DNA of 64,000 bases from an uncultured Bacteroidales bacterium (GTDB lineage Bacteria > Bacteroidota > Bacteroidia > Bacteroidales > Bacteroidaceae), in NCBI GenBank assembly GCA_902799685.1, contig CADCBO010000004.1, forward strand, positions 145,867 to 209,866, given 5' to 3'. Positions 36,170 to 46,100 of this stretch are shown here, piece by piece. The translations under genes and the position numbers were made by a program. Every line of letters begins with the position of its first letter. The first letter of the stretch is position 1. The notes under the pieces were generated by a model. That model worked only from the letters and a program-made list of their open reading frames with translations, was not told the DNA's origin and ran no database searches.

Positions 36170-38611
36170 TCAATGTTTGTCTTCTTGACAGCTTGCGCCC
36201 GAATAAACAGATTCTGGTACAATCTCAATGAATGAGAATGAGAAGTTAAGACCATTTCTTTCTGATGTGTTGTACAATCTGAGATAGTAATCCTTATCAG
36301 TCTGCATATCTTGTACCGTTATTATTTTACGATAACAATCGGGGTTGTTACGATTGTCAAGATAGATATCCGGTGATTTCATGTATCCCTTTGAACGCAT
36401 AGCCTGGTCATTGGCCTTGATGGCTTCTTCTTTCTCTTGCGGTGAAAGACCATCAAATTCACTGTCCTTTACAAAGCCTATTCTGGAATCGCTGCCAGTT
36501 ATACCGAAATCCACCGGTTCCTGGCATTGAATCCACTGTTTGCTTTCATCGGCAAAATAGAACTGGCAGGTGCTCATATCTGGATAGCTCTTTGAGTTGT
36601 TCCAGATACGAATCTCATACCTCCCGTCTTTGGGAACAGGAGGCAAACGAAGTTCCAAGTTGTATGCACCTCCTATCATCAATTCATCACCGTATAGGGA
36701 GGGAGAGGCTACATCCCTGTATTTGACATACAGTTTTGTTCCATCGGTCCAAGTGAAGTTCTTGCAGAAACCACTACGGAAACCTACTACATACTTGTCG
36801 GCAGGTGTAGAGTATAAACGGCCTCTTGCTTCACTGTTTATGAAGTCTGGTGATAGTGTAGGAGCCATGATTCTCATACGGGTATTAAGGGCATTTCTTG
36901 TCTGGTCGTCGTAGCATAGTAGTTTATCGATGTAATACCAACATCCGTTTACGGGAATGGTCTTTAGGCCATCAGTTGTACTTATCTTTGCTCCAGAAGT
37001 AGTAATGCCCAACTTGTCTGTTCCCTTGCGGTTTATATATGTACCTTGATTTGTCCCACCGTTATATGCAGTGCTAATTCTCATAATTGAATGGGATAGC
37101 AATGTCTCATAGAAATCCTCTACATCAAGTTCATCAAGATATTTACGGTTGGCTATAATACTGTTTTGTGCAGCGTTGAGTTGACGAGGTGTCAGTTCCG
37201 ATGGCAGTATATGGTATGATATCAGTTTGTTGAGTGAACTGTTCCTATCAGAATCCTCGAAACCGCTTCCTTCGGGGTAAACACGTTGGGCATATGAACG
37301 CAAATCTTCTAAGTTGTAGATTCCGTAATTTGAAAGGACCTGGTCAGATACAATAAACATCGTATATTTGAACATGCGTTTCTCTGGATAAACCACGCTT
37401 TCTGCTCCATCGGGTGTATCAACAGTAACAGATGAAGTTCCGTTCTTGTTAAAACCGGTGATTGTACATTCACTATTCTGTATAGGATATTCCGGGTCTA
37501 TATAAAACTCTAGAGAATCTCTAAGTCTGGTTGCAACCAGGGCGTTATAGAAAATAGTGGCATCGGATAGATTCCTGATTGTTTCTGGAATGAAATCAGT
37601 ACTTCTAACATATCCTCCATAATTTTCGGATGTTTGAACCGGACGTATCAGACGTCCATTTTCACGATTTTTTAGGTTAAGCATACAACTGTCATATGCA
37701 TAAGCGTATTCATTAAAATCATTATGTGCTCTCGTTGAGCTGGACCAATATTCGACAGATGTACTTACATTGCAAAAGTCAGATCCATTCCTCCATCCTC
37801 CTGCGGGCAAGAAAATGGAACGGTCTGTATAACCATATATGTTACTAGTTATCTCATAGCCCTTAACTCCATTTCTGGAGGTGAATGTCCATGTGCAATT
37901 ATTGATTAATTCTGTCAGTTCCTCAACAGTAGGCATACGCCAGTCTTCTTGCCATTCTATATGGGCTACATCATCTTCGGGTTCAAGGATAGTCTTGCCA
38001 TCAGCAAAAATGTCATCCGTACAGTATTTTGATATTGAGTGAAGCGAATCAACCCAATACTTGTATGTATCCAAGGTATAACAGGACTTGGTTTCAACTT
38101 CACCCCAGGCGTAATAGTCACCATACTCCTCAGGTTTGGATGCACCAACATTGAACGTGGCCCAGAGTACAGAAAGACCTAAATCCACGTATTCGGGAGT
38201 ACCTGTTTCATTGGTGGTCTGAAATGTTTTTATTTCGCCGGAATGATATTCCAATCCGTACTTGACAAAAGAGTGGTAGTAGTATGTTGTTCCTTTCTGG
38301 AGTCCCATAGCGAGTACAGTGTATTTGTTATTGCTGTCGATTTCTTTCGCTATAAGTTCTACTCCGGTTGATACCGTATCCGTTGATAAAACAATTCCAT
38401 AAATTACGTCGCCGGCTATGGATTTAGTATTTACGTAACCTGATAACACTGCGGATGCATTGAAAATATGAGATGCCTCACCAGTAATGGAAACACTGTT
38501 TTTTATATTCTCGTTCTGGTCCTTTTCAACCAACTTGTTGTTTTCATCGCATGAAATAACAAGGATGAAAGACAACAGCACTGTCAATGATGATTGCAGA
38601 AAACGTTTCAT
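36170..38611 (-). CDS. FISUMP-fasciclin lipoprotein
   Basis: An 813-residue exported lipoprotein with start MKRFLQSSLT (the ATG at 38623 also is possible) and lipobox FILVISC (C21). Next comes a fibronectin-like segment (about 30-115), a FISUMP domain (about 140-330; YVDLGLSVLWATFNVGAS, WRMPTVEELTEL), then a FAS1-like region (about 345-565; RNLSDATIFYNALVA through GCWYYIDKLLCYD), and a C-terminal beta-rich region of about 230 residues. FAS1 plus a long tail resembles DUF5108-type Bacteroidota lipoproteins. It starts 30 nt before the previous FISUMP gene, so both may be one transcript. AT-rich codon use compared with the core genes suggests later acquisition. Confidence 0.78.
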   Translation of the reverse strand: MKRFLQSSLTVLLSFILVISCDENNKLVEKDQNENIKNSVSITGEASHIFNASAVLSGYVNTKSIAGDVIYGIVLSTDTVSTGVELIAKEIDSNNKYTVLAMGLQKGTTYYYHSFVKYGLEYHSGEIKTFQTTNETGTPEYVDLGLSVLWATFNVGASKPEEYGDYYAWGEVETKSCYTLDTYKYWVDSLHSISKYCTDDIFADGKTILEPEDDVAHIEWQEDWRMPTVEELTELINNCTWTFTSRNGVKGYEITSNIYGYTDRSIFLPAGGWRNGSDFCNVSTSVEYWSSSTRAHNDFNEYAYAYDSCMLNLKNRENGRLIRPVQTSENYGGYVRSTDFIPETIRNLSDATIFYNALVATRLRDSLEFYIDPEYPIQNSECTITGFNKNGTSSVTVDTPDGAESVVYPEKRMFKYTMFIVSDQVLSNYGIYNLEDLRSYAQRVYPEGSGFEDSDRNSSLNKLISYHILPSELTPRQLNAAQNSIIANRKYLDELDVEDFYETLLSHSIMRISTAYNGGTNQGTYINRKGTDKLGITTSGAKISTTDGLKTIPVNGCWYYIDKLLCYDDQTRNALNTRMRIMAPTLSPDFINSEARGRLYSTPADKYVVGFRSGFCKNFTWTDGTKLYVKYRDVASPSLYGDELMIGGAYNLELRLPPVPKDGRYEIRIWNNSKSYPDMSTCQFYFADESKQWIQCQEPVDFGITGSDSRIGFVKDSEFDGLSPQEKEEAIKANDQAMRSKGYMKSPDIYLDNRNNPDCYRKIITVQDMQTDKDYYLRLYNTSERNGLNFSFSFIEIVPESVYSGASCQEDKH

Positions 38612-38708
38612 AGTCCTATACAACTTTTACCGCTAGGCCCTAAGCGGATGATACAAAGCAAGAAAGTGTGAGCCGACACCATTGCTAATATAAGATTATA
38701 TTGATAAA

Positions 38709-38750
38709 GATGAACTGTGCAGACTGGTGGAGAAGTTCAAATCACGGGCA
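38709..38750 (+). repeat. Gene-tail repeat, copy 3 (truncated)
   Basis: Begins at GATGAACTGTGCAGACTGGT and continues into the 3' end of the 38742-40133 gene, whose stop (38742-38744, minus) lies within it. Only the last part of the tail seen in copies 1 and 2 is kept. Confidence 0.75.
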
Positions 38751-40133
38751 GACGGGACGGATATAAACTTCAGAGATTCGTGGATAGTTGGTTGTTAAAA
38801 TTTCATTGGGACTGAAGTTGACACCAAGTGCGTTATTGGGGTCGTCAGTATCAAGCGAGCTGGACCAATAGGCACAATACATACCATAAAGTCCGTGCCA
38901 GGGTAAGAAAATAGAACAGTCCTCATAACCGGGTTTATTGCTAGTCACTGTACAACCAAGCATTCCGTAGGTTTCATCTTCGGTCCATGTCAAAGTGCAA
39001 TTGTCAATCAGTTCCTGAAATTCCTGGATAGTTGGAATTCGCCAATTGCCACCCCAGATTGCGTGTGATGCATCATCTTGGGGTAGAAGCGTGGTGTTGT
39101 TATCAGTGAAGCCATTGTAACCATAACTGCTTATGTTACAGTACTTGGTTAGTGTAGTTTCTGAGCCGTTGCAATACTTGTAATTTGACCAGGTAAAACC
39201 ACCGGAATAGCCAGCCTTCCAATGATTCTGCGGAAAATCCGACGCATATCCTGTCTCATAATATGTTTCTGTTTCACCCCAGGCAAAGTAATCACCAAAT
39301 TCCCTCATACTATATCCTCCAAGATTGCAGTCTGCCCATTTTACACTAAGCCCCAAATCTATCATTCGTGGTCCACGCCAATCAAAGGAGAACGTCTTTG
39401 CTTCGCCATAGGATGTTATATCGTCTAACTTGAAATACGCCCGATAGTAATATCGTGTACCAAATCTTAGAAGTCGTGAATCATAATGATATCCTGTGCT
39501 ACTTTGAATGGTATCTCCAGACTGAAGAAAGAAATCGCATGGCTGTTCATATGTCTTGTCTTCATCAAAATCTGCAGTTGCGGATATCTGAATTCCATAG
39601 TATTGGCGTTCTTGATCGCTCAAGTCCTTGAATCCCTTTGAAAAAGAGGTGAATAAGACGTAACTATCACCGAATCTGTTTTCACGCAATTCTGCATTGA
39701 GAGTAATTACTTCAGGGGCGTTCCAAGTAAAGGAGAAAGACTTTATCTCGCCGTAGTAATCCAGTTGTTGATTGATGTAATAAGCCCTGTAGTAGTACTT
39801 CTGTCCGGCGCGAATGTCTGAGATGGGTATGGTATACGCATCTTCCGAATAACTCTTATCAACTCTTATCCTTATAGTATTGTTCTTGTCGAAACTATCG
39901 GAAGTGGAGTACTCTATGCCACACTCAAAGTCAAGTGCTGCCCTTTCCAGTCCTGTAACTTGTCCTGACAAAGTTGCTTGATAATAGGTTCCTTGTACAG
40001 CATCGAGAGTAGTTACCTGAGGCCCTTTCTGTTCCTCCTTCACTTTTTCATCTTCACCGATTTGAAGTTGATCACAAGATGTTATGCCCAGTAGTAAGGT
40101 GGCGAGCATTGAAACAAAGATAATCCTTTTCAT
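38742..40133 (-). CDS. FISUMP lipoprotein with two fibronectin-like domains
   Basis: A 463-residue exported lipoprotein. The signal ends LLLGITSC, with lipidated C20, followed by DQLQIGEDEK, shared with the gene at 34491-36140. Two fibronectin-type III-like modules come next (about 40-135 and 140-250), each ending in a YYYRAY...YGE.K(S/T)FSF pattern. A single FISUMP domain follows (about 255-463; MIDLGLSVKWADCNLGGYS, WRIPTIQEFQELIDNCT, ending VRPVCP-like IRPVCP). It is separated from the FISUMP-fasciclin gene by 130 bp that hold gene-tail copy 3. Ligand unknown. Confidence 0.8.
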   Translation of the reverse strand: MKRIIFVSMLATLLLGITSCDQLQIGEDEKVKEEQKGPQVTTLDAVQGTYYQATLSGQVTGLERAALDFECGIEYSTSDSFDKNNTIRIRVDKSYSEDAYTIPISDIRAGQKYYYRAYYINQQLDYYGEIKSFSFTWNAPEVITLNAELRENRFGDSYVLFTSFSKGFKDLSDQERQYYGIQISATADFDEDKTYEQPCDFFLQSGDTIQSSTGYHYDSRLLRFGTRYYYRAYFKLDDITSYGEAKTFSFDWRGPRMIDLGLSVKWADCNLGGYSMREFGDYFAWGETETYYETGYASDFPQNHWKAGYSGGFTWSNYKYCNGSETTLTKYCNISSYGYNGFTDNNTTLLPQDDASHAIWGGNWRIPTIQEFQELIDNCTLTWTEDETYGMLGCTVTSNKPGYEDCSIFLPWHGLYGMYCAYWSSSLDTDDPNNALGVNFSPNEILTTNYPRISEVYIRPVCP

Positions 40134-40449
40134 AAGCCGTTAATATGTTTCTGTTAGACATGACAAAGATACGAATTTAAAAATATGATACCTCATGTAC
40201 TGGATATATAACTTTTTCTATGGTGTTTTCGTTCAATACGAAGCAACTTCAGCACGTGGTTACGCTATCATGACATTCTACAACATACTGATTAGCAGAG
40301 GAGTAGCGTTTGCATCAGGCCTTAATTGAGTATGAAACCTAATGCCTACGGCCGTTAACATTACATTATGAACCGACCTGGTGTCCCCTTCTTGCCCAGA
40401 AGGTGTAAAATGACTACCTTAGCAACCGCATCAAGCAAAGACCGTCATA
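40134..40449. other. AT-rich gap with no gene seen
   Basis: About 316 bp between a minus-strand lipoprotein gene and the frameshifted VOC gene. No start-containing frame of useful length, tRNA or strong hairpin is apparent. It includes the likely upstream region of the lipoprotein gene and of the VOC gene. It probably marks the right edge of the accessory region. Confidence 0.5.
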
Positions 40450-40835
40450 ATGAGAATCCACCACACAGCCCTGTACTGCAAAGACCTTGAATCAATGCGT
40501 CAGTTCTTCATTGATTATTTCTGCGCCGTCAGCAATGACCAATACCACAATCCACGTACAGGTCTGCGTACATACATTCTCTCATTCCCGGACGTCCCAG
40601 AGCAGCTTGAACTGATGCAACGCCCCGACACAGCAGATACGGACCCATCAAAGCCAAACATCGGCTTTATCCATCTGTCGTTTTCATTGGGTAGCAAACA
40701 GGCTGTTGATGACAAGACCATTGAACTGCGCAACTCAGGCTACAAGATAGTCAGCGGTCCCGCACCACAGGCGACGGCTACTATGAGACCGCCGTCCTTG
40801 GCCCCGAAGGTATCCAGCTGGAGCTTACCGAATAA
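40450..40835 (+). pseudogene. Frameshifted VOC (glyoxalase/bleomycin-resistance-like) gene
   Basis: The frame from 40450 starts MRIHHTALYCKDLESMRQFF and continues with the normal fold of a vicinal oxygen chelate protein up to YKIVSGP. Then a base is missing in the C-run at 40759-40761. One frame over, the expected ending continues: RTTGDGYYETAVLGPEGIQL, then ELTE and a stop TAA at 40833-40835. Repaired, the protein would be 128 residues, the usual size. Left as is, the reading frame runs to 40935 with an unrelated tail. It may be a true pseudogene or a sequencing or assembly error. Substrate unknown. Confidence 0.8.
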
Positions 40836-41300
40836 GCCGTCCCATACCACAAGAGCGTCGCCGTCACTGGGAACGCCTCTCAGACCCTCAGACTGGCGAC
40901 CCGCCAACTCCAGTCGCATCTGGAAGATATCCTGAGCGTGGTTCCTGTCCACGTGACGCCGTCATGGCAACAGAGCAACACCCGGAGAAGCCTGCCGAAC
41001 GGTCTATGGATTCCTCTCTCCCAAACAGAGAAATCAGCCCGACATCTCTGATGTACTACAGCTGTAAAAACGGCGTCAGGGGTGCATGTCACGGGGATTC
41101 CATCCTGGATCCAGCCGGCTACAGGTACGCCGACTGGCAGCCCGGAACAGTCATCAGGCCCCAGTCACGAGGATTGTATCGCAGCCCCCAGTTCCCCAAT
41201 CAGGATGAGGCCAACTATCAACTTATAATTTTTCAATTCTCAATTCTCAATTCTCAATTTGCTTTTAGTATCTTCGCAATTTAAGAGTAAAAAAAACGTT
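40836..41300. other. Gap without a supported gene, ending in a CAATTCT repeat
   Basis: About 465 bp. Several short frames exist on both strands, but none shows a known motif or a consistent start, and the GC-rich mixed signal looks like decayed coding sequence. A short tandem repeat lies at 41234-41259, and TATCTTCG (41269-41276) may be the -7 box for the gene at 41301. Confidence 0.5.
41234..41259. repeat. Tandem CAATTCT repeat (AATTGAG word)
   Basis: Three 7-bp units of CAATTCT plus a partial fourth. The reverse complement is the AATTGAGAATTGAG word also found at 24719, 24773 and 61086. Confidence 0.85.
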
Positions 41301-41711
41301 ATGAATACTACATACGTGATATGCGCAGCCGTTCTGCTGCTGATGTTCGTGCTGTACTACCTGGACCGGTGGAACAAGTCACGTGGCGTCAGCGCACAAG
41401 AACCTGAGCAGCCTGGACCTGCCGTACCTGCTGGAGAATGCTGCGGCAAGCATGCGGTGTGCGAAAAGCAGAAACTGGCCGAAGCCCGGATGCGCAGTGC
41501 ACAGTATTTTGATGATGAGGAACTGGACCGGTTCAAGGGAAGAGGCTCCGGCCAATACTCTGACCGGGAGATTGAGGAGTTCCGCTACGTGATGTACACC
41601 ATGCGGCAGGACGAGGTCAGGGAATGGATGGAGTGCCTTCAGGCCAGGGAGATTGAGTTGCCCGACGAGCTTAAGGAGGAGTGCTACTCCATGATGAACG
41701 AGATAGAGTAA
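41301..41711 (+). CDS. Small single-pass membrane protein
   Basis: A 136-residue protein. One N-terminal membrane segment (about 4-19, TYVICAAVLLLMFVLYYLD) is followed by a Pro/Ala linker, a CCGKHAVCEKQ cluster with three cysteines, and a charged helical region (FDDEELDRFKGRGSGQYSDR). It lies 8 nt before the PorW-like gene and is probably co-transcribed. The start at 41301 is chosen because the hydrophobic segment begins there. No family function recognised. Confidence 0.75.
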   Translation: MNTTYVICAAVLLLMFVLYYLDRWNKSRGVSAQEPEQPGPAVPAGECCGKHAVCEKQKLAEARMRSAQYFDDEELDRFKGRGSGQYSDREIEEFRYVMYTMRQDEVREWMECLQAREIELPDELKEECYSMMNEIE

Positions 41712-41719
41712 AAGAAAAG

Positions 41720-44554
41720 ATGCGGACACGGAACGTCATTTATGCATTGCTGTTGCCTCTGCTTGCAGTGGTAACAGGCTGTTCCACGTCCCGGAACACC
41801 GCCGCATCACGTTCCTATCAGGCGTTGGTCACCAAATACAATGTCTATTTTAACGGCAATGAAGCCTATAAGAAAGGATATGAGGCACAGGAAAAAGCCA
41901 AGAAGGACAACCTGCTGGAGATACTGGACCTATATCCCATAAGTGACGAGAAGGTTCGCGGCACAGGCAAAGGCGATTTTGACCTTGCCATAGAGAAAGC
42001 TCAGAAGAGCATCAAGCTGCACTCAATATCGGTCAAGCCAAAGAAAAAGAAAGGCACCCCCAGCGAATCGGAAAAAGCCTACCAGAGCAAAAACGAGTAC
42101 AATCCGTATTTATGGCATGCCTGGTTCCTTATGGCCGATGCCCAAAGGCAGAAAGGTGACTTCATAGAGGCGGCAAGCACCTATTCATATATTACAAAGC
42201 TCTATTTTGACGAGCCCGAGATAGTGGCCGAGGCGCAGTACAAGATGGCACAGTGCTATTCTGAACTGGGCTGGAACTATGAATCGGAAGAACTGTTCCA
42301 ACGCTCCGGCCAGACCAGGACCGGTCTGGCACGACGTCAGGACTACAAAGCCAGGTTTGCATCACATCTGCTTAGTCAGGAGCGATATGAGGAGAGCATA
42401 CTGTTGCTGGAAGAGGCCATCGGCCGCAAGGGGCTGAGCAAGAGGCAACGCATACGCGAGAGGTATCTGCTGGCCCAGCTCTACAAGACCACCGGCCGTA
42501 ACGATGACGCATACCGCATGTTCGGAAAGGTCATACACATGAGCCCACCACATGAGATAGAGTTCCAGGCCCGCATACAACAAACCGAGACCATGGCGCA
42601 GAACAGCAGCGTAAGCAAGATAATGCGCAAGCTCAAACGCATGGAACGTGATCCGGCAAACAAGGAGAGCCTGGACCAGATTTACTATGCAATGGGTAAC
42701 ATACACCTGATGCGCGGCGACACAGTCACTGCACTCCGGCTTTACAACGATGGAGCTGACAAAAGCGAGAAGGCGTCACCCGAAAAAGGTATCCTGCTGC
42801 TGACCATGGCAAACCTCTACTGGAACATGAAGGATTACTCCAACGCCTCCCGCTGCTACTCACAGGCTGTGGGTATGATAGGTTCCAGACACAAGGAATA
42901 TCCTGTCGTGAAACTGCGCTCCGAGGTTCTGGAGGACCTGGTCAGATGCACTGAAACCATAGCGCTGCAGGACAGCCTTCAATGGCTCTCCACCCTGCCC
43001 GAGGAACGTCTGAATGCCATAATAGACCAGGTGATAGCAGACTATGAGGAGCAGGAACGCCTGGAAGAGGAACGCCGTTTGCAAGAGGCCAAGGAGGCGG
43101 CCCGCAACGGAAAGGCAGACCAGATGTCCATAACGGACGATGAGAACTCCGGCGGCTGGTATTTCTATAACAAGAAGGCGGTGGAACGCGGCAGGAAGGA
43201 ATTCAGCAAGCAGTGGGGTGACCGCAAGCTTGAGGATAACTGGCGCAGGGCAAACAAGACCACGCTTGCTCCGGTGGAGCATACTGCAGCCGTCAACCCT
43301 GAAGGGACAGACCTTATCCCGTCGGACACCCTGCCCGATATCATTGTAGATTCACTGAATGCGGTTCCGCTGGAGACCGACCCGCACAAACGCGAATATT
43401 ACGTTCAGCAGATACCCTATTCTGATGAGGACAAGGCCAAGTCAGACCGGCTCATATCCGAGGCACTGCTTGAACAGGGAATCATATACAAGGACCGTCT
43501 GACCGAATATCCGGATGCCGAAAAGTCACTGGTACGCATAATCACGGACTACCCGCAGGCCGAGGAGGCGGACAACGCCATGTACAACCTATACCTGATG
43601 TACTCGCTGTGGGGCAGGAACGCCGATGCTGACAGCTGTCGCGCACGCATGCAACGGCTCTATCCCGAAAGTGACTACACGGTCATGGTATGCGATTCGG
43701 ACTATATTGACAATGCCCGATACGGCAAGCACCGGGAGGATTCCATTTATGCCGTCACCTATACGGCTTTCCGTGAGGGAAACTTTATGACAGTGAGGAA
43801 CAACTGTGACATATCGGCCACCAAATACCCCAAGGGACAGCACCGCGCCAAGTTCATGTTCCTGGATGCCGCTCTGGACCTCCAGAACGGTCAGGTAGAT
43901 ACCTTCCTGGTCAAGCTCAAGAAGATAGTATCCAAATATCCCAAGAACGAGATAAGCCAGCTGGCAGGTCTTATTGCCCAGGGCATCCAGAACGGCAAGA
44001 TTCTGCAGTCCACATCATTCGGATCCATCTGGGACCGCCGCAACGGAACGGCAGAGGAGAGCAAGCCTGACAGCCTGCTGCCGCAGTTCAGCAAAGACCG
44101 CTACCAGCCCTTCTTATTCGTGCTGGCATACCCCGAAGGTGAACTCAACCAGAACCAGCTGCTGTTTGAGGTGGCCCGATATAACTTTACAAACTACATG
44201 ATGCGCAACTTTGACATCAGTTTTGAAAATGAGCAAGGCATAGGCATGATGATTGTAGGGGAATTCCTTAACTTTGACGAGGCATACGTTTACAGCCATA
44301 ACCTGTATGACGACACGGATATGGCCGAAAAGCTGAGCGGCATAAAGGCGGTAGTGATAACACGCAAGAACCTGCAGACACTGCTCAAGCACTACAGTTT
44401 CAATGATTATCAGGAGTTCTATGAGGAGCATTTCCTCAACATACCGGAATTCGATATTGATGGAGCCACCCTGTTTGAGGAATACACCGGCGATGAAGAG
44501 AGGGCTGTAAATGATGCAGAAGACAACATTCAGGATGTTGAAGATGGAGAATAA
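41720..44554 (+). CDS. PorW/SprE-like TPR lipoprotein
   Basis: A 944-residue exported lipoprotein with signal YALLLPLLAVVTGCST (lipidated Cys near 20) and many tetratricopeptide-like repeats through the middle, for example YLWHAWFLMADAQRQKGDF and AEAQYKMAQCYSELGW. Early residues SYQALVTKYNVYFNGNEAYK are typical of PorW/SprE, a periplasmic lipoprotein tied to type IX secretion in Porphyromonas and Flavobacterium. No other type IX component is in this window, so a wider role is possible. The porX-like gene overlaps its last 11 bp. The start at 41720 is chosen for the signal peptide. Confidence 0.82.
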   Translation: MRTRNVIYALLLPLLAVVTGCSTSRNTAASRSYQALVTKYNVYFNGNEAYKKGYEAQEKAKKDNLLEILDLYPISDEKVRGTGKGDFDLAIEKAQKSIKLHSISVKPKKKKGTPSESEKAYQSKNEYNPYLWHAWFLMADAQRQKGDFIEAASTYSYITKLYFDEPEIVAEAQYKMAQCYSELGWNYESEELFQRSGQTRTGLARRQDYKARFASHLLSQERYEESILLLEEAIGRKGLSKRQRIRERYLLAQLYKTTGRNDDAYRMFGKVIHMSPPHEIEFQARIQQTETMAQNSSVSKIMRKLKRMERDPANKESLDQIYYAMGNIHLMRGDTVTALRLYNDGADKSEKASPEKGILLLTMANLYWNMKDYSNASRCYSQAVGMIGSRHKEYPVVKLRSEVLEDLVRCTETIALQDSLQWLSTLPEERLNAIIDQVIADYEEQERLEEERRLQEAKEAARNGKADQMSITDDENSGGWYFYNKKAVERGRKEFSKQWGDRKLEDNWRRANKTTLAPVEHTAAVNPEGTDLIPSDTLPDIIVDSLNAVPLETDPHKREYYVQQIPYSDEDKAKSDRLISEALLEQGIIYKDRLTEYPDAEKSLVRIITDYPQAEEADNAMYNLYLMYSLWGRNADADSCRARMQRLYPESDYTVMVCDSDYIDNARYGKHREDSIYAVTYTAFREGNFMTVRNNCDISATKYPKGQHRAKFMFLDAALDLQNGQVDTFLVKLKKIVSKYPKNEISQLAGLIAQGIQNGKILQSTSFGSIWDRRNGTAEESKPDSLLPQFSKDRYQPFLFVLAYPEGELNQNQLLFEVARYNFTNYMMRNFDISFENEQGIGMMIVGEFLNFDEAYVYSHNLYDDTDMAEKLSGIKAVVITRKNLQTLLKHYSFNDYQEFYEEHFLNIPEFDIDGATLFEEYTGDEERAVNDAEDNIQDVEDGE

Positions 44555-46100
44555 GAACGGAACACTGCTTTGGGTGGATGATGAGATTGACCTGCTCAGG
44601 GCCCACATCATGTTCCTTGAGAACAAGGGATATGAAGTGGATACCGTGACCAACGGCCACGACGCCCTGGAAATGTGCCGTCAGCGCCAGTATGACCTGG
44701 TTCTGCTTGATGAGCACATGGTAGGCATGAGCGGTCTGGAGACCCTGCAGCATATCAAGGAGATTGACCCCAACATTCCCGTGGTCATGGTCACCAAAAG
44801 TGAAGAAGAGAATATCATGGACCAGGCCATAGGCTCCAAGATAGCCGATTACCTTATCAAGCCTGTCCACCCCAACCAGATATTGCTTTCTCTAAAGAAG
44901 AACATCCACAAACGCGATATAGTAACCGCCGAGACCGACCGCAACTACCAGCAGAATTTCGGGCGTCTGAGCATGCAGATAAATGACTCACTTACAGCCG
45001 ATGACTGGATAGAGGTCTATCGTCAGCTGGTCTATTGGGAACTGGAGCTCAAGGAGGCCGACAGCTCCATGCATGACATGCTCAAGATGCAGAAGACTGA
45101 GGCCAACGCGGCCTTCGCCAAGTTCATAAAACGCAATTACATGGACTGGATGGCAAACAGGGAGAAGAGTCCTGTAATGAGCCCTGACCTGTTCAAGCGT
45201 TTTGTGTTCCCCGCATTGGACAACAAAGAGAAACTGTTCCTGATAGTGATGGACAATTTCCGTTACGACCAGTGGCGCATACTCAGCCAGGAACTGGCCG
45301 ATCTGTTCACCTTCGAAGAACAACTCTACTACAGCATACTGCCCACCGCCACGCAGTACTCCCGCAACGCCATCTTTTCCGGTCTCATGCCCGAGCAGAT
45401 AAGCCGTATGTTCCCGGAGCTCTGGGTGGATGAGGACTCCGAGGAGGGTAAGAACATAAACGAATCGCCGCTCATCAAAACGCAGATAGAACGTTACCGC
45501 CGCAAGGACACCTTCTCTTACAACAAGGTGAATGACTCCGCATCGGCCGAGAAACTGATGAGTCAGTTCAATTCACTGCTTCAGAATGACCTGAACGTAG
45601 TGGTTGTCAACTTCATAGACATACTCTCCCACTCCAAGACCGATTCGCGCATGATGCGTGAGCTGGCCAATGACGAGGCCGCCTACCGCAGCCTGATACT
45701 CTCATGGTTCCGCCATTCAAGCGTACGCGAACTGTTCCGCTCTATGGCAGCCACAGGCCGCAAGGTGATGATTACCACCGATCACGGCAGCATTATGGTG
45801 AACCATGCCGTAAAGATTGCAGGTGACCGCAGCACCAACACCAACCTTCGCTACAAGCTGGGCAAGAACCTGGGCTTTAACCCAAAGGATGTGTATGAGA
45901 TAACAGAGCCCCTCAAGGCTCATCTGCCATCACCTAACGTGAGCACATCGTACATCTTCTGCACCGAGGCCGACTATTTTGTGTATCAGAACAACTTCAA
46001 CAGCTACGCATCGTTCTACAAGGAGACCTTCCAGCACGGAGGCGTGTCGCTTGAGGAGATGATAATACCTTTCATAACGCTTAACCCCAAAAAGAAATGA
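44544..46100 (+). CDS. porX: PorX-like response regulator with PglZ domain
   Basis: A 518-residue cytoplasmic two-domain protein: a receiver domain (about 1-120; [15 protein letters not shown], with the phospho-acceptor Asp in [11 protein letters not shown]) and a C-terminal PglZ/alkaline-phosphatase-fold domain (about 200-518; [25 protein letters not shown]). The length equals that of Porphyromonas PorX. In that genus PorX with the histidine kinase PorY controls type IX secretion genes. The kinase is not in this window. It overlaps the PorW-like gene by 11 bp and tsaE by 4 bp, so the three form an operon. Confidence 0.88.
   Translation: MENKNGTLLWVDDEIDLLRAHIMFLENKGYEVDTVTNGHDALEMCRQRQYDLVLLDEHMVGMSGLETLQHIKEIDPNIPVVMVTKSEEENIMDQAIGSKIADYLIKPVHPNQILLSLKKNIHKRDIVTAETDRNYQQNFGRLSMQINDSLTADDWIEVYRQLVYWELELKEADSSMHDMLKMQKTEANAAFAKFIKRNYMDWMANREKSPVMSPDLFKRFVFPALDNKEKLFLIVMDNFRYDQWRILSQELADLFTFEEQLYYSILPTATQYSRNAIFSGLMPEQISRMFPELWVDEDSEEGKNINESPLIKTQIERYRRKDTFSYNKVNDSASAEKLMSQFNSLLQNDLNVVVVNFIDILSHSKTDSRMMRELANDEAAYRSLILSWFRHSSVRELFRSMAATGRKVMITTDHGSIMVNHAVKIAGDRSTNTNLRYKLGKNLGFNPKDVYEITEPLKAHLPSPNVSTSYIFCTEADYFVYQNNFNSYASFYKETFQHGGVSLEEMIIPFITLNPKKK

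Noticed and set aside
41234-41259. CAATTCT repeats considered as a regulatory operator array
   Set aside because: The same word occurs at gene ends elsewhere in the window, so a repeat-element origin is more likely than a specific operator.
40836-41285. Short frames on both strands between the VOC gene and the small membrane protein gene
   Set aside because: No motif, signal peptide or consistent start supports any of them; they may be decayed sequence.
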